Position numbers and translations under genes: made by a program. Under the pieces are notes generated by a model, which worked only from the letters and a program-made list of their open reading frames with translations, ran no database searches and was not told the DNA's origin. From positions 62,001-126,000 of the forward strand of contig NZ_NHSJ01000134.1 in the NCBI RefSeq assembly GCF_002937075.1: DNA of 64,000 bases. Reading direction: 5' to 3'. Of this stretch, positions 50,248 through 60,930 are shown one piece after another (position 1 is the stretch's first letter; the number at the start of each line of letters is the position of its first letter). Origin of the DNA: Rhodoblastus sphagnicola (lineage in GTDB: Bacteria; Pseudomonadota; Alphaproteobacteria; Rhizobiales; Beijerinckiaceae).

Positions 50248-50372
50248 TTTTCCCTCCAATCGGCCGGGTCGGTTCCGGTCGGCGAGGGCACACTGCCGCA
50301 GCGGCATGAGGCGCGGCAGGTTACAGGGGTTACGCGTGGGTTAGGCGCAAATAACGCAGATGTTTCCGTTCG

Positions 50373-52016
50373 TTACCTTTGGTCAGGTTGAGAACCCGCC
50401 GCGCCCGCGAGCAGGCGCGCCTTGATCGGATCGGCCGCGCCGAGGCGGTCGAGGGCGGCGCCGATGTCGCCGGCGACGCCTGGAAAATTGCGGCGCAGGT
50501 CGGCGGCGCGGTCGCGGGCGCAAGCGGCGTCCGCGCACAGGCTGAGTTGAAGGATCAGGGCGAGCGCCCGCTCGGAGGCGCCGGGGCGGGCCAGCAGGCG
50601 CGCCGCCTCCTGCGGCTCGCCCCGCAATTCATGACCGAGCGCGGTGGCGCCGAGCGCCGCCGAACTGTCGTCGGTGCGGTCGATCAGCGGGCTCAGCAGC
50701 GCCATGCCGGCCTCGACCTCGCTGCGCAGGACATAGGCCGAGCCGATTCCCCGCGCGAAAAGCGTGGAATTGCCGTTGAGCGCCAGCGCGGTGCGGGCGG
50801 CGGCAAAAGCCTCGTCGTAACGCCGGGCGGCGAAAGCGGTGACGAAGCGCGCGAAATAGGAGCGGGCGCGCAAAGGCGCGAGGTCGAACGCCTCCTTCGC
50901 CAGTTTTTCCGCGCGGGCGAGATCGGCCTGTGGGTCGCCCTCCGGCGGCGCGAAATAGTAATAATGCACCAGCACGATGGCCAGCATGGCGCGGGCGTCG
51001 TCGTCGCGGGCGTTGGCGTTGACGGCGATCTCCAGGCATTCCCGCGCCACCCGCAGCCGGTCGAGGCTTTGCGTTTTCAGGAAGGTGAAGGCGTTGAGGG
51101 TGCAGTTGAAGCCGCGCGGCATGCCGTCGAAATCGTTGAGCAGGCGCAGGGCGTCGAGGTCGATCACGCCATAGGCGTCGCCCAGCGTCTGCGCCATTTG
51201 GCGCGCCTGACGGGCCAGCGCGTCGTCGGCGGGTTTTGCGAACTGCCCGGCCCAGACGATGGTGCGGTCGCTCAGCCGCAGCAGTTCGGCGACATAATCC
51301 TTGTCTGTCGGCCGCAGGGAAAGCGTGTAGGCGTTTGTCGCGGGCGCCGGAGCCTCGCTTTCCGGCTTCCTGACGATGACATTGTCGAAGGCGCTGAATT
51401 CGACCTCCAGCGCCTGGGCGAGATCGCCAGAAAATTTATCGCTCGACGCGCGCTCGATGCGCAGGCTGGGAATGGGCGGAGCGTTGCCGCTCCTCGCCCC
51501 CGGCGGCGAGGCCGGCTCGGTCATCAGGCCGGTGAAGGCCACGACGAAAGTGGCGAGGCCGAGGCCCACGGCGCCGGCGAACCGGCGCCAGTAGGGGCGG
51601 GGCGCGGACTCGGCCGGCGGCGCCGCCTCCGTCGCGGCGGCTTGCGCCGGCGGGTCCGCGACCGGCACCGGCGGGAAAAAGCGCTCAAAAACCGGCTTGT
51701 ACGTCCCGGTCTTGAGGATGATGCGCACCGGGTTTTGCGCGCCCGGACCTTCGTACCATTCCTTCAGAAGTTGCCGCAGCCGCAGCGCCTGCACGCGCAC
51801 GGCGGAATTGTTCTGGGAGTCGAAATCGTCCTTGCGCTCCAGCGCCCGCGTGGCGATGGTGAAGGCTTTTAGACGGTCGCCGCGTCCCTCCAGCGTCTCC
51901 TCGACGACGAATTTGAGGAATTGCGAGGCGCTGCGATTCCTCTCGAAATCCGGCCAAGCCAGCAGAAGCGCCAGTTCGGCCTCGATTTCGGCGCGGTGCG
52001 GAGGCTGTGCGCTCAT
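50373..52016 (-). CDS. TPR membrane protein with N-terminal winged-helix-like domain
   Basis: A 547-residue protein. The N-terminal part (about 10-110: FERNRSASQFLKFVVEETLE, then AVRVQALRLRQLLKEWYEG and IILKTGTYKPVF) is a DNA-binding-like module that I recall from rhizobial and acidobacterial proteins linked to TPRs or cyclases. A membrane helix lies near 148-166 (FAGAVGLGLATFVVAFTGL), followed by a TolB-like alpha/beta region and TPR-type helices (about 330-500). It resembles CadC-like one-piece membrane regulators, but the signal and target are unknown. It is divergent from the PyrC-like gene. Confidence 0.72.
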   Translation of the reverse strand: MSAQPPHRAEIEAELALLLAWPDFERNRSASQFLKFVVEETLEGRGDRLKAFTIATRALERKDDFDSQNNSAVRVQALRLRQLLKEWYEGPGAQNPVRIILKTGTYKPVFERFFPPVPVADPPAQAAATEAAPPAESAPRPYWRRFAGAVGLGLATFVVAFTGLMTEPASPPGARSGNAPPIPSLRIERASSDKFSGDLAQALEVEFSAFDNVIVRKPESEAPAPATNAYTLSLRPTDKDYVAELLRLSDRTIVWAGQFAKPADDALARQARQMAQTLGDAYGVIDLDALRLLNDFDGMPRGFNCTLNAFTFLKTQSLDRLRVARECLEIAVNANARDDDARAMLAIVLVHYYYFAPPEGDPQADLARAEKLAKEAFDLAPLRARSYFARFVTAFAARRYDEAFAAARTALALNGNSTLFARGIGSAYVLRSEVEAGMALLSPLIDRTDDSSAALGATALGHELRGEPQEAARLLARPGASERALALILQLSLCADAACARDRAADLRRNFPGVAGDIGAALDRLGAADPIKARLLAGAAGSQPDQR

Positions 52017-52113
52017 GGGGAATCCGAATGTTTCGACCTCAGATTAGCCAAGGCGTGGCGGTGCGGCAACCCGAGGCATTGCGGAAACAGCGGCCGCGCG
52101 TTACGAAACGCCC

Positions 52114-53424
52114 ATGTCGGCAAAACCTCTCGCTTTCGTCAATGCGCGCCTGGTCGATCCCGAAACGGGAGCGGAAACGCGCGGCGGTCTTCTCGTGGAA
52201 GACGGCCGCATCCTCGATTTCGGCCCGCATGTGACGCCCGCCGCGCTGGCGGCGCATTTTGGCGTGATCGATTGCGGCGGCCATGTGCTCGCGCCCGGCC
52301 TGATCGATTTGCGCGCCTATGTCGGCGAACCCGGCGGCGAACATCGCGAATCCATCGCCACGGCGACGGCCGCCGCCGCCGTGGGCGGCGTCACCACCAT
52401 TGTCGCCAGCCCGGAAACCTGCCCGCCCATCGACGACCCCGCCGTGGTGGACTTCTTGAAGCGCCGCGCGCGCGACCATGGTCGCGTCCGGGTGCTGCCG
52501 GCGGCGGCGATCTCCAAAAATCTCGACGGTCAGGAAATTTCCGAATTCGGCCTGCTGCGCGAAGCCGGCGCCGTCGCCTTCACCGACGGCTCACGTTCGA
52601 TTCGCAACAGCCAGACTCTTCGACGCGCGCTGACTTACGCGCGCGATTTCGACGCCTTGATCGTGCATTTCCCCGAAGATCGCGATCTCGCCGGCGCGGG
52701 CGTGATGAACGCGGGCGAACTGGCGACGCGGCTCGGGCTGTCCGGCGCGCCGCGCGAGGCGGAGGCCATCACGCTCGACCGCGACATCCGCCTCGTCCGC
52801 ATGACCGGCGCCCGCTATTGCGCCGCGCCGATCTCCACCACGCTGGCGCTGGAAACCATCGCCAAGGCCAAGGCCGAGGGCCTGCCGGTGTCCTGCGGCG
52901 TCACCATCAACCATCTGACGCTCAACGAGAACGACATTGGCGACTACCGCACCTTCCTGAAGGTGAAGCCGCCGCTGCGCCGCGAGGAGGAGCGCCTCGC
53001 TCTGGTCGAGGCCGTGGCCAGCGGGCTGATCGACATCATTTTCTCGGACCACAATCCGCAGGACGTCGAAACCAAGCGCCTGCCCTTCGCCGAGGCCGAT
53101 TTCGGCGCCGTCGGGCTCGAAACCCTGCTGCCGGCGGCGCTGCGCCTCGTTCATGGCGGCGCCCTGTCGCTAGCCCAGGTGTTGCGCGCGATGAGTTTTC
53201 GCCCGGCCGAAATCCTAAGGCTGCCGCAGGGACGCCTGAAAAAGGGCGCGCCGGCCGATCTGATCGTGTTCGATCCGGACGAGCCCTTCGTGCTCAACAA
53301 GGACAGGCTGAAATCGCGCAGCAAGAACACGCCTTTCGATGAGGCGCGGTTGCAGGGCGTGGTGAAGACCACCATGGTCGCGGGCGCTGTGGTTCACGGT
53401 TTGGATGCGAGGGTTTTGGCATGA
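52114..53424 (+). CDS. Dihydroorotase-like protein without HxH metal site (PyrX type)
   Basis: A 436-residue amidohydrolase-fold protein of the PyrC class I type. The usual GxIDxHxHxR motif reads [13 protein letters not shown] (D65, then R67, A68, Y69), so both metal-binding histidines are lost. Later conserved positions ([16 protein letters not shown]) remain. This matches the non-catalytic DHOase-like subunits (PyrC'/PyrX) that assemble with aspartate transcarbamoylase PyrB; pyrB is not in the window. Its stop overlaps plsY by 4 nt, making an operon with plsY and dprA. Confidence 0.88.
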   Translation: MSAKPLAFVNARLVDPETGAETRGGLLVEDGRILDFGPHVTPAALAAHFGVIDCGGHVLAPGLIDLRAYVGEPGGEHRESIATATAAAAVGGVTTIVASPETCPPIDDPAVVDFLKRRARDHGRVRVLPAAAISKNLDGQEISEFGLLREAGAVAFTDGSRSIRNSQTLRRALTYARDFDALIVHFPEDRDLAGAGVMNAGELATRLGLSGAPREAEAITLDRDIRLVRMTGARYCAAPISTTLALETIAKAKAEGLPVSCGVTINHLTLNENDIGDYRTFLKVKPPLRREEERLALVEAVASGLIDIIFSDHNPQDVETKRLPFAEADFGAVGLETLLPAALRLVHGGALSLAQVLRAMSFRPAEILRLPQGRLKKGAPADLIVFDPDEPFVLNKDRLKSRSKNTPFDEARLQGVVKTTMVAGAVVHGLDARVLA

Positions 53425-54011
53425 GCGGCCTCATTCTGCTGGGCGCGGCGGTTTTCGGCTATCTGTTCGGCTCGATCCCGTTCGGCCTGCTGCTGACCAA
53501 GGCGGCGGGGCTGGGCGATGTCCGCGACATCGGCTCGGGCAATATCGGCGCGACCAATGTCTTGCGCACCGGCCGCAAGGATATCGCCGCCGCCACCTTG
53601 TTGCTCGACGCGCTCAAGGCGACCGCCGCCGCGCTCATCTTCGGCCATTTCTCGGCCAACGCCGCAGTCGTCGCCGGCCTGTTCGCCTTTCTCGGCCATA
53701 TTTTCCCGGTCTGGCTCGGTTTCAAGGGCGGCAAGGGCGTCGCGACCTATATCGGTTTCCTGCTGGGCGTGGCCTGGCCGGCGGCCTTCGCCTTCGCCGC
53801 GATCTGGCTCGCCACGGCCAAGATCAGCCGCTATTCCTCGTTGTCGGCCCTGCTCGCCAGCCTCGCGTCGCCGCTGGTCCTGCTGGCGATGGGCGACAAG
53901 CTCGCGGCTGGCGCGGCGGCGATCATGACCGTGATTGTCTGGGTCAAGCACAGCGAAAACATCGTCCGCCTGCGCGCCGGAACCGAAGGGCGCATCGGCA
54001 AGACATCGTGA
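53421..54011 (+). CDS. plsY: Glycerol-3-phosphate acyltransferase PlsY
   Basis: A 196-residue membrane enzyme that acylates glycerol-3-phosphate from acyl-phosphate, the first step of phospholipid synthesis. All three signatures are present: [34 protein letters not shown] and [15 protein letters not shown]. The length and five-helix layout are normal. It is joined to the PyrC-like gene (ATGA overlap) and to dprA (GTGA overlap). Confidence 0.97.
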   Translation: MSGLILLGAAVFGYLFGSIPFGLLLTKAAGLGDVRDIGSGNIGATNVLRTGRKDIAAATLLLDALKATAAALIFGHFSANAAVVAGLFAFLGHIFPVWLGFKGGKGVATYIGFLLGVAWPAAFAFAAIWLATAKISRYSSLSALLASLASPLVLLAMGDKLAAGAAAIMTVIVWVKHSENIVRLRAGTEGRIGKTS

Positions 54012-55198
54012 GGGCGTCGGCCCTCACCGACGCGCAACGGCTGGATTGGCTCCAGTTGATTCGCTGCGACAATATCGGGCCGCGCAGTTTTCACAAATTG
54101 ATGCTCCGCCACGGTTCGGCGGCGGAAGCCCTCGCGGCGCTCCCGGCGCTGATTCGTATGGGCGTGGGGCGCAAGATCACCATCGCCTCGCGCGAATCGG
54201 CTGCGCGCGAACTGGCGGCGGCCGAGAAGATCGGCGCGCGCTATGTCGCGTTCGGCGAGGCCGATTATCCCCAAGGCCTGGTTCATATCGAGGCGCCGCC
54301 GCCGCTGATCTGCCTGCGTGGCGACGCCGGCCTGTTCGCGCGGCCGATTGTCGCCGTGGTCGGCGCCCGCAACGCCTCCGGCGCCGGCCTCACCTTCACC
54401 GAGCGTCTGACACGGGGATTTGGCGCGGCGGGGTTTGTCGTGGTGTCCGGCTTGGCGCGCGGCGTCGATTCGTGTGCGCATAAGGCCGCGCTGGCGACGG
54501 GAACTCTGGGCGTGCTCGCCGGGGGGCTCGACCGGTTCTATCCGCCGGAGAACGCCGGCCTGATCGAGCAGGTGGCGGCGCGCGGCGCGATTCTGTCGGA
54601 AATGCCGCTGGGCTGCGAGCCGCGCGGCCGCGATTTTCCCCGCCGCAACCGCCTGGTGTCCGGGCTGGCGCTGGGCGTGGTGGTGGTGGAGGCGGAGCGG
54701 CGCTCGGGCACGCTGATCACCGCGCGATTCGCCCGCGAACAGGGGCGCGAATTGTTCGCCGTGCCCGGCTCGCCGCTCGACCCGCGCACGGAAGGCACCA
54801 ACGACCTGCTGGCGGAAGGCGCGTTCATGTGCCGCAGCGCTGATGATGTGGTGGAGCGATTGGCGCCGCTGGCGCGGCGTGGCGCGGGCTATGGGATGCT
54901 GGCGGAACCCGGCGCGGCTTACGTTCACGAACCGCTGTGGGACGAGTATGACGAAGACGCTCCCGCCGTGGAGCCGGCGCCGCCGGAGCGGTTCGCCGCC
55001 TCAAGGAATACAAGCCGGACGGCGGTCGCGGCCCCCGTCGAACAGTTTTTAAGCCCGACGCCCTTGTCCGTGGACGAGTTGGCGCGCGCCTCCGGCTGGC
55101 CGCCGGCGGAGATCAGGCAGCGCCTTCAGGATCTGGAGCTGGAGAATCGAATCGAGCGCCATAGCGGCGACCGTGTGTCGCTGCGTCCCCTTCCATAA
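54008..55198 (+). CDS. dprA: DNA-processing protein DprA
   Basis: A 396-residue protein that loads RecA on incoming single-stranded DNA in natural transformation. It has an N-terminal SAM-like helical domain ([20 protein letters not shown]), the DprA Rossmann fold ([74 protein letters not shown]) and a C-terminal winged helix ([21 protein letters not shown]). GTG 54008 overlaps the plsY stop by 4 nt, fixing the start. The PyrX-plsY-dprA order is common in Alphaproteobacteria. Confidence 0.96.
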   Translation: MRASALTDAQRLDWLQLIRCDNIGPRSFHKLMLRHGSAAEALAALPALIRMGVGRKITIASRESAARELAAAEKIGARYVAFGEADYPQGLVHIEAPPPLICLRGDAGLFARPIVAVVGARNASGAGLTFTERLTRGFGAAGFVVVSGLARGVDSCAHKAALATGTLGVLAGGLDRFYPPENAGLIEQVAARGAILSEMPLGCEPRGRDFPRRNRLVSGLALGVVVVEAERRSGTLITARFAREQGRELFAVPGSPLDPRTEGTNDLLAEGAFMCRSADDVVERLAPLARRGAGYGMLAEPGAAYVHEPLWDEYDEDAPAVEPAPPERFAASRNTSRTAVAAPVEQFLSPTPLSVDELARASGWPPAEIRQRLQDLELENRIERHSGDRVSLRPLP

Positions 55199-55239
55199 CG
55201 AAAGGAAAGCTGGCGACCGCGTGTCGCCAGCGCTCGCGC

Positions 55240-55557
55240 CTAATCGTCCGCTTGTTCGGGTTCTTCGGTCTGGCGCGCCTGTAGCTCGGCTTCGACGCGC
55301 GCCATGTTCAGCAAATAAGTGAGCAGGTCGAGCCGGGCGTCTCCGGCCATGGCCGCCAGGGCGCCAACCATGTCGGCGATGTAGCGGGCCGTGTCTTCCG
55401 CCGAACCAACCGGCTCGGCTTCCGTCTCGGCTTCGTCGTAGCGCAGATCCGCTTCCGCGGCGGCCAGAGCCTCGTGCAGTGTCGCCTGGCCCTCGTCCTC
55501 GATCGGAACGGCTCGGGTGTGAGCAGGGGACGCGCTGCTTTTGCCTTTCTTGAACAT
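55240..55557 (-). CDS. Acidic hypothetical protein
   Basis: A 105-residue, strongly acidic protein after a basic start (MFKKGKSSASP). The helical segments are ATLHEALAAAEADLRYDEAE and DTARYIADMVGALAAMAG, with DLLTYLLNMARVEAEL. GAGGCG precedes the ATG. It converges on dprA with a 41-bp gap. No family recognised; the alternating helices suggest a small bundle or adaptor. Confidence 0.65.
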   Translation of the reverse strand: MFKKGKSSASPAHTRAVPIEDEGQATLHEALAAAEADLRYDEAETEAEPVGSAEDTARYIADMVGALAAMAGDARLDLLTYLLNMARVEAELQARQTEEPEQADD

Positions 55558-55932
55558 TTCGCCTCAACCCAGCCTTATTGGTGTCGCCATGGAGCGATCA
55601 AAAGGGAACGTTCCGCTTCAGTGACAATCGTACCCTCCCAGGACGATGTACAACCAGTGGTTGTTTACCATAGCCGCATTATCGCCGGGGTTACAAACGA
55701 TAATTTCTTGCCCCGCGGAAAGTTCCAGTTGAGCGTCCCTGCGCCGACGTTTCCTTCAAGTAACGCGAATTTTCAGAATATCCAGTAAACTTGGCGTCGT
55801 CGAGCCAGATAATTGCGCTTGGCTTCAACCTTTAGCGACATGCCGCGCGCAATTCGCGCGTTGGGCGGGCCTTGGCGCGGTTCCCCGGAGGTAAACAGGC
55901 TTTAACATCCTGTTTTATAACAGGATCGCGCG
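55558..55932. other. 375-bp gap with an operator-like palindrome
   Basis: No credible gene. It contains the perfect palindrome ACAACCAGTGGTTGT at 55650-55664 and is AT-richer than its flanks, as expected for a promoter region of the minus-strand gene at 55557. A hairpin at its right end is listed separately. Confidence 0.5.
55907..55926 (-). terminator. Hairpin downstream of ruvX
   Basis: A perfect 8-bp stem (ATCCTGTT / AACAGGAT) with a TTAT loop ends 7 bp beyond the ruvX stop codon. On the minus strand it is followed by GTTAAAG, not a T-run; probable terminator. Confidence 0.6.
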
Positions 55933-56430
55933 TCACATTGCGTCAAGCGGAGGCTTGGGCGCGAGCCGCGCGAGCCGGTCAAGGGCGCCTTGCAGAATGT
56001 AGGCGGCGGCCATGCGGTCAACAACTTCCGCGCGCTTCGCCCGGCTGGCGTCCTGGGCGATCAATTCGCGGGTCACGGCGGCGGTGGACAGGCGCTCGTC
56101 CCAGAACACGAAGGGAATCCGCGCCAAAGGGGCGGTTTGCCGGACGAAGGCGCGGGTGGATTGCGCGCGGGGGCCTTCACTGCCGTCCATGTTGAGGGGC
56201 AGGCCGATGATAAAAGCCACAACCTCATGCTTGCAGGCGAGTTCGATCATTCTGGTCGCGTCGGCCGTGAATTTGGTCCGCCTGATGGTTTCGAGCGGCG
56301 AGGCCAGCCGGCGCTCGACATCGGACAGCGCGAGGCCGATGGTTTTGGTTCCCAGATCGATTCCCATCAGCCGCGCCTTTGGCGGCAGGCGCGCGATGAG
56401 GTTTTCCAGGGTCAGGACGGTTTCTTCCAT
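55933..56430 (-). CDS. ruvX: RuvX/YqgF Holliday-junction resolvase-like protein
   Basis: A 165-residue RNase H-fold protein. Motifs: [18 protein letters not shown] (first catalytic Asp), [20 protein letters not shown], and [19 protein letters not shown] (acidic residues of the WDER motif), with [15 protein letters not shown] at the end. It takes part in 16S rRNA 5' processing and possibly recombination. The length is slightly above the E. coli form (138) because of an N-terminal extension. It is divergent from the UPF0173 gene. Confidence 0.95.
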   Translation of the reverse strand: MEETVLTLENLIARLPPKARLMGIDLGTKTIGLALSDVERRLASPLETIRRTKFTADATRMIELACKHEVVAFIIGLPLNMDGSEGPRAQSTRAFVRQTAPLARIPFVFWDERLSTAAVTRELIAQDASRAKRAEVVDRMAAAYILQGALDRLARLAPKPPLDAM

Positions 56431-56491
56431 CGGGCGCTTTCACTTCGTCACGGGGGCGAGCTAGATTTGCCCCACACCATTGGGGGAAGCA

Positions 56492-57190
56492 ATGCAATTG
56501 ACCTGGCTCGGCCATTCGGCCTTTCGCATCGATTTCGGCGCGGCGAAGATCCTGATCGATCCCTTTCTGCGCGGCAATCCCAAATTCGAGCTGGATTTCG
56601 ACGCCGTTACCGCCGGCGCCACCCATGTCGTCATCACCCACGGCCATGACGACCACATCGGCGACGCCGCCGAAATCGCGCAAAAGACCGGGGCGGAGGT
56701 GATCGCCAATTTCGAGATCTGCATGTATCTGGCCGGGCAGGGGGTGGAAAACATCAATCCCGGCAATACCGGCGGGACGATTCGCGCCCAGGGCTTTTCG
56801 GTGGCGCTGACCCCGGCGCTGCATTCCTCCAGCGCGACCGTGGATGGCAAGCCGACCGCGCTCGGCAACCCGAACGGCGCGGTGATCCTGCCGGACAGCG
56901 GCCCGCGCCTCTATCATTTCGGCGACACCGCTGTATTTTCCGACATGGCGCTCATCCACGAATTTTACAGGCCGGAGATCGGCCTCATCCCCGTGGGCGA
57001 CCGCTTCACCATGGGCGGCAAGGCGGCGGCGCTGGCCGCGCGCCGCTACTTCGCGTTCAGCGACATTGTGCCCATGCATTACGGCACGTTTCCGATCATC
57101 GACCCGACGCCGCAAGCGTTCATCGACGCGATGACCGGCGCGCGGGCCACAATCCACACGCCGGCGATCGGCGAAACGCTGACGCTTTAG
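56492..57190 (+). CDS. UPF0173-type metallo-beta-lactamase-fold hydrolase
   Basis: A 232-residue metal-dependent hydrolase. Its start [20 protein letters not shown] and the metal motif [11 protein letters not shown] (HxHxDH), with ALHSSS (His), [12 protein letters not shown] (Asp) and MHYGTFPII (His), are all intact, so it should bind two metal ions. The natural substrate of UPF0173 proteins is unknown. GGGGGAAG precedes ATG 56492. It is co-directional with gatC, 97 bp upstream of it. Confidence 0.94.
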   Translation: MQLTWLGHSAFRIDFGAAKILIDPFLRGNPKFELDFDAVTAGATHVVITHGHDDHIGDAAEIAQKTGAEVIANFEICMYLAGQGVENINPGNTGGTIRAQGFSVALTPALHSSSATVDGKPTALGNPNGAVILPDSGPRLYHFGDTAVFSDMALIHEFYRPEIGLIPVGDRFTMGGKAAALAARRYFAFSDIVPMHYGTFPIIDPTPQAFIDAMTGARATIHTPAIGETLTL

Positions 57191-57287
57191 GCGGCGGCGC
57201 GGGAGCAAAGCCGAGTCCGCCATCGTTGCGCCGCGTCGCCGCCTTCTGTATAGCCTGTGCGAGTCCTTCCATCAGCACGGAGCCAAC

Positions 57288-57575
57288 ATGTCGGTCGATC
57301 TGGCGACGGTGCGGCGCATCGCCCATCTTGCGCGCATCAGCGTGAGCGCGGATGAGGCCCCGCATCTGCAAAACGAACTCAACGCCATTCTCGGCTTCGT
57401 CGAGGAGTTGAACAGCGTCGATGTCGAGGGCGTCGAGCCGATGACCTCCGTCCTGCCCATGCGCATGAAAAAGCGCGCGGACGAGATCACCGACGGCGAT
57501 ATCGTCGAAAAAGTGCTCGCCAACGCGCCCGCCCGCGAGGACGGTTTCTTCGTCGTGCCCAAAGTGATCGAATAG
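57288..57575 (+). CDS. gatC: Asp-tRNA(Asn)/Glu-tRNA(Gln) amidotransferase subunit C
   Basis: A 95-residue subunit that stabilises GatA and the amidotransferase complex. Family features: [58 protein letters not shown] and the end [15 protein letters not shown] precedes the ATG. It is followed 8 bp later by gatA. Confidence 0.97.
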   Translation: MSVDLATVRRIAHLARISVSADEAPHLQNELNAILGFVEELNSVDVEGVEPMTSVLPMRMKKRADEITDGDIVEKVLANAPAREDGFFVVPKVIE

Positions 57576-57583
57576 GTTCTGAA

Positions 57584-59080
57584 ATGACCGATCTGACCCG
57601 CCTCACGCTCGCGCAGGCGCGCGACGGCCTCAAGGCGAAAAGTTTTACGTCCGTCGAGCTGACGCAGGCCCACATCGACGCCGTGGCGCGCGCGAAACAA
57701 CTCAACTGCTACATTGTCGAGACGCCGGAAAAGGCGCTGGCGCAGGCGAAAGCCAGCGATGCGAAGCTCGCGAAAGCCGAGGGCGGCGCGCTGGAGGGCC
57801 TGCCGCTCGGCATCAAGGATTTGTATTGCACCGAAGGCGTGCAGACCACCGCCGGCAGCCACATCCTCGAAGGGTTCGTCCCGCAATACGAATCGACCGT
57901 CACCACCAACCTGTGGCGCGACGGCGCGGTGATGCTGGGCAAGCTCAATCTCGACGAATTCGCCATGGGCTCGTCGAACGAGACCAGCTATTTCGGCCCG
58001 GTGGTGTCGCCCTGGCGCCGCAAGGGCGCGGATGGAAAGATTTCCGACGCGAAAATCGTTCCCGGCGGCTCCTCGGGCGGTTCGTCCGCTGCGGTGGCGG
58101 CGCATCTGTGCCTGGGCGCCACGGCGACCGACACCGGCGGCTCGATCCGCCAGCCCGCCGCCTTCACGGGAACTGTCGGCATCAAGCCGACCTATGGCCG
58201 CTGCTCGCGCTGGGGCATTGTCGCCTTCGCCTCCTCGCTCGACCAGGCCGGCCCGATCGCCCGCACCGTGCGCGACGCCGCCATCCTGCTGCGCTCGATG
58301 GCGGGCCATGACGCCAAAGACACCACCAGCTTCGATGCGCCCGTGCCGGATTACGAAAAGTCGGTGGGCGCCTCGGTCAAGGGCAAGGTGATCGGCATTC
58401 CCAAGGAGTACCGTCTCGACGGCATGTCCGCCGAAATCGCCGCTTTGTGGGACCAGGGCGTGGCGTGGCTGCGCGCGGCGGGCGCGGAGATTCGCGAGAT
58501 TTCCCTGCCGCACACAAGACACGCGCTGCCGGCCTATTACATTGTCGCGCCGGCGGAGGCGTCGAGCAATCTCGCGCGCTATGACGGCATTCGCTACGGG
58601 CTGCGCAAGACCGGCAAGGACATTGCCGACCTCTACGAAAAGACCCGCGCCGAAGGCTTTGGCAAGGAAGTCCGCCGCCGCATCATGATCGGCACTTACG
58701 TGCTGTCGGCGGGCTATTACGACGCTTACTACTTGCGCGCGCAAAAAATCCGCACGCTGATCAAGCGCGATTTCGATCTCGCCTATGCGGCGGGCGTGGA
58801 CGCCATCCTCACCCCGGCGACGCCGTCTCCCGCCTTCGCCCAGGGCGAAAAGGGATCGTCCGATCCGGTGGAAATGTACCTCAACGACGTCTTCACCGTG
58901 ACGGTCAACATGGCCGGCTTGCCGGGCCTTGTGGTCCCCGCCGGCATGTCGTCGGATGGCTTGCCGCTCGGCCTGCAACTGATCGGGCGGCCGTTCGAGG
59001 AGGAGACGCTGTTCTCGCTCGGCGAGGCCATCGAACAGGCGGCGCCGAAAATTGTCTTGCCGGAGTCGTGGTGGGGATGA
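57584..59080 (+). CDS. gatA: Asp-tRNA(Asn)/Glu-tRNA(Gln) amidotransferase subunit A
   Basis: A 498-residue amidase-signature subunit that releases ammonia from glutamine. The Ser-cisSer-Lys triad is visible: Lys in LGIKDLYC and the serines in [20 protein letters not shown] with [15 protein letters not shown]. The GatA-specific [18 protein letters not shown] is present. It supplies correctly charged Gln- or Asn-tRNA in organisms lacking the direct synthetase. Its stop overlaps the chorismate mutase start by 4 nt. Confidence 0.97.
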   Translation: MTDLTRLTLAQARDGLKAKSFTSVELTQAHIDAVARAKQLNCYIVETPEKALAQAKASDAKLAKAEGGALEGLPLGIKDLYCTEGVQTTAGSHILEGFVPQYESTVTTNLWRDGAVMLGKLNLDEFAMGSSNETSYFGPVVSPWRRKGADGKISDAKIVPGGSSGGSSAAVAAHLCLGATATDTGGSIRQPAAFTGTVGIKPTYGRCSRWGIVAFASSLDQAGPIARTVRDAAILLRSMAGHDAKDTTSFDAPVPDYEKSVGASVKGKVIGIPKEYRLDGMSAEIAALWDQGVAWLRAAGAEIREISLPHTRHALPAYYIVAPAEASSNLARYDGIRYGLRKTGKDIADLYEKTRAEGFGKEVRRRIMIGTYVLSAGYYDAYYLRAQKIRTLIKRDFDLAYAAGVDAILTPATPSPAFAQGEKGSSDPVEMYLNDVFTVTVNMAGLPGLVVPAGMSSDGLPLGLQLIGRPFEEETLFSLGEAIEQAAPKIVLPESWWG

Positions 59081-59391
59081 GTTCAGAAACGCCCACGGCC
59101 TCCAACCCGGAAATGTCGGCGCTTCGCGAAAAGATCGACGCGCTCGACGCAAAGCTCGTCGATCTCCTGGCCGAACGCCAGCGCTGCATCGAGAGCGCGG
59201 CCGGGATCAAGACCCGGATCGGCTGGCCGGCGCGCATACCGCCGCGCGTCGACGATGTGCTCAATCGCGTCGTTGTCCGCGCGGGCGAAAAACACCTTGA
59301 TGAGGAACTGGCGCGGTCGATCTGGACCGCGCTGGTGGAATGGTCGATTGGGTATGAGGAGCGCCTGATGCGCTCGAAGGATCGCGCATGA
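59077..59391 (+). CDS. AroQ-type chorismate mutase
   Basis: A 104-residue all-helical protein. The AroQ core residues are seen in [20 protein letters not shown] (first Arg), [14 protein letters not shown] (Arg, Lys) and the last helix with [18 protein letters not shown]. The length fits a monofunctional chorismate mutase, which rearranges chorismate to prephenate for Phe/Tyr; the PchB-type isochorismate pyruvate-lyase is an alternative. It is inserted between gatA and gatB with 4-nt overlaps on both sides, so all three are translationally coupled. Confidence 0.88.
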   Translation: MSSETPTASNPEMSALREKIDALDAKLVDLLAERQRCIESAAGIKTRIGWPARIPPRVDDVLNRVVVRAGEKHLDEELARSIWTALVEWSIGYEERLMRSKDRA

Positions 59392-60854
59392 ACACGCACG
59401 CCAAACACAAGCTGATCGCGGGCGCGACCGGCGATTGGGAAGTCGTCATCGGTCTGGAAATCCACGCCCAGGTGACGAGCAAGTCAAAACTGTTTTCCGG
59501 CGCCTCGACCGAATTCGGGGCTGAGCCGAACACCCATGTTTCGCTGGTGGACGCGGCCATGCCCGGCATGCTGCCGGTCATCAACGAGGAATGCGTCAAG
59601 CAGGCCATCCGCACCGGACTGGCGCTGAAGGCGCAAATCAATCACCGCTCGGTGTTCGACCGCAAGAATTACTTCTATCCTGACCTGCCGCAGGGTTATC
59701 AGATCAGCCAGTTCAAATTCCCGATCGTCGGCGAGGGCGAGGTTCTGGTCGATCTGTCGCCGACCGAGCAGATCAAGGTCGGCATTGAGCGCCTGCATCT
59801 CGAACAGGATGCGGGCAAGTCGCTGCACGATCTCAGCGCCAACGATTCCCATGTCGATCTCAACCGCTCCGGCGTGGCGCTGATGGAAATCGTGTCCAAG
59901 CCCGACATGCGCTCATCGGAAGAGGCCAAGGCCTACGTGTCCAAACTGCGCACCATCCTGCGCTATGCCGAGACGTGTGATGGCAATATGGAGCAGGGAT
60001 CATTGCGCGCCGACGTCAACGTTTCCGTGCGCAAGCCGGGCGGCGAACTCGGCACGCGCTGCGAAATCAAGAACGTCAATTCGATCCGCTTCATCGGTCA
60101 GGCCATTGAGGTCGAGGCGCGCCGCCAGATCGGCATCATCGAGGATGGCGGCAAGATCGACCAGGAGACGCGGCTCTACGATCCGGCCAAAAGCGAGACG
60201 CGTTCGATGCGCTCGAAGGAAGAGGCGCACGACTACCGCTACTTCCCCGATCCCGACCTGCTGCCGCTCGAATTCGACCAGGCCTATGTCGATGTTTTGG
60301 GCGCGGGTCTGCCGGAACTGCCGGACGCGAAGAAGGCGCGTTTCGTCGCGACCTATGGCCTGTCGCCCTATGACGCGGGCGTGCTGGTGCTGGAGCGCGC
60401 CTTCGGCGATTACTTTGAAGAGGCCGCGAAGGGACGTGACGCCAAACTCGTCGCCAACTGGGTGATCAACGAACTGTTCGGCCGCCTCAACAAGGAGGGC
60501 CAGGGCATTGAAGACTCGCCGGTTTCGGCGGCGCAGATCGGCGGCATCGTCGATCTGATTTCCTCTAACGTCATCTCCGGCAAGATCGCCAAGGACCTGT
60601 TCGAAATCGTGTGGAGCGAAGGCGGCGATCCCAAGGCGATCGTCGAAGCGCGCGGCATGAAGCAGGTCACCGACAGCGGCGCGATCGAGGCGGCGGTGGA
60701 CGAGATTATCGCCAAGAATCCGGACAAGGTCGAGCAGGCCAAAGCCAAGCCGACCATGCTCGGATGGTTCGTTGGACAGGTGATGAAGACGACCGGCGGC
60801 AAGGCCAATCCGCAAGCCGTGAACGAAGTGCTGAAGAGCAAACTCGGACTCTGA
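59388..60854 (+). CDS. gatB: Asp-tRNA(Asn)/Glu-tRNA(Gln) amidotransferase subunit B
   Basis: A 488-residue subunit that binds the mischarged tRNA and carries the kinase-like activating site. Signatures: [69 protein letters not shown] and the C-terminal YqeY-like helical tail ([20 protein letters not shown]). ATG 59388 overlaps the chorismate mutase stop. A clear hairpin follows at 60903. Confidence 0.97.
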   Translation: MNTHAKHKLIAGATGDWEVVIGLEIHAQVTSKSKLFSGASTEFGAEPNTHVSLVDAAMPGMLPVINEECVKQAIRTGLALKAQINHRSVFDRKNYFYPDLPQGYQISQFKFPIVGEGEVLVDLSPTEQIKVGIERLHLEQDAGKSLHDLSANDSHVDLNRSGVALMEIVSKPDMRSSEEAKAYVSKLRTILRYAETCDGNMEQGSLRADVNVSVRKPGGELGTRCEIKNVNSIRFIGQAIEVEARRQIGIIEDGGKIDQETRLYDPAKSETRSMRSKEEAHDYRYFPDPDLLPLEFDQAYVDVLGAGLPELPDAKKARFVATYGLSPYDAGVLVLERAFGDYFEEAAKGRDAKLVANWVINELFGRLNKEGQGIEDSPVSAAQIGGIVDLISSNVISGKIAKDLFEIVWSEGGDPKAIVEARGMKQVTDSGAIEAAVDEIIAKNPDKVEQAKAKPTMLGWFVGQVMKTTGGKANPQAVNEVLKSKLGL

Positions 60855-60902
60855 TTCGGGCGTTTTTTCGCGCAAGCGCGTGGAAGATACGAAACCCGAG
60901 TG

Positions 60903-60930
60903 AAACGCGCGTCGTTTTCGACGCGCGTTT
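60903..60930 (+). terminator. Terminator-like hairpin after gatB
   Basis: A perfect 12-bp stem (AAACGCGCGTCG / CGACGCGCGTTT) with a TTTT loop, 48 bp past the gatB stop. The stem ends in TTT on the 3' side, so it can act as an intrinsic terminator of the gat operon. Confidence 0.8.
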
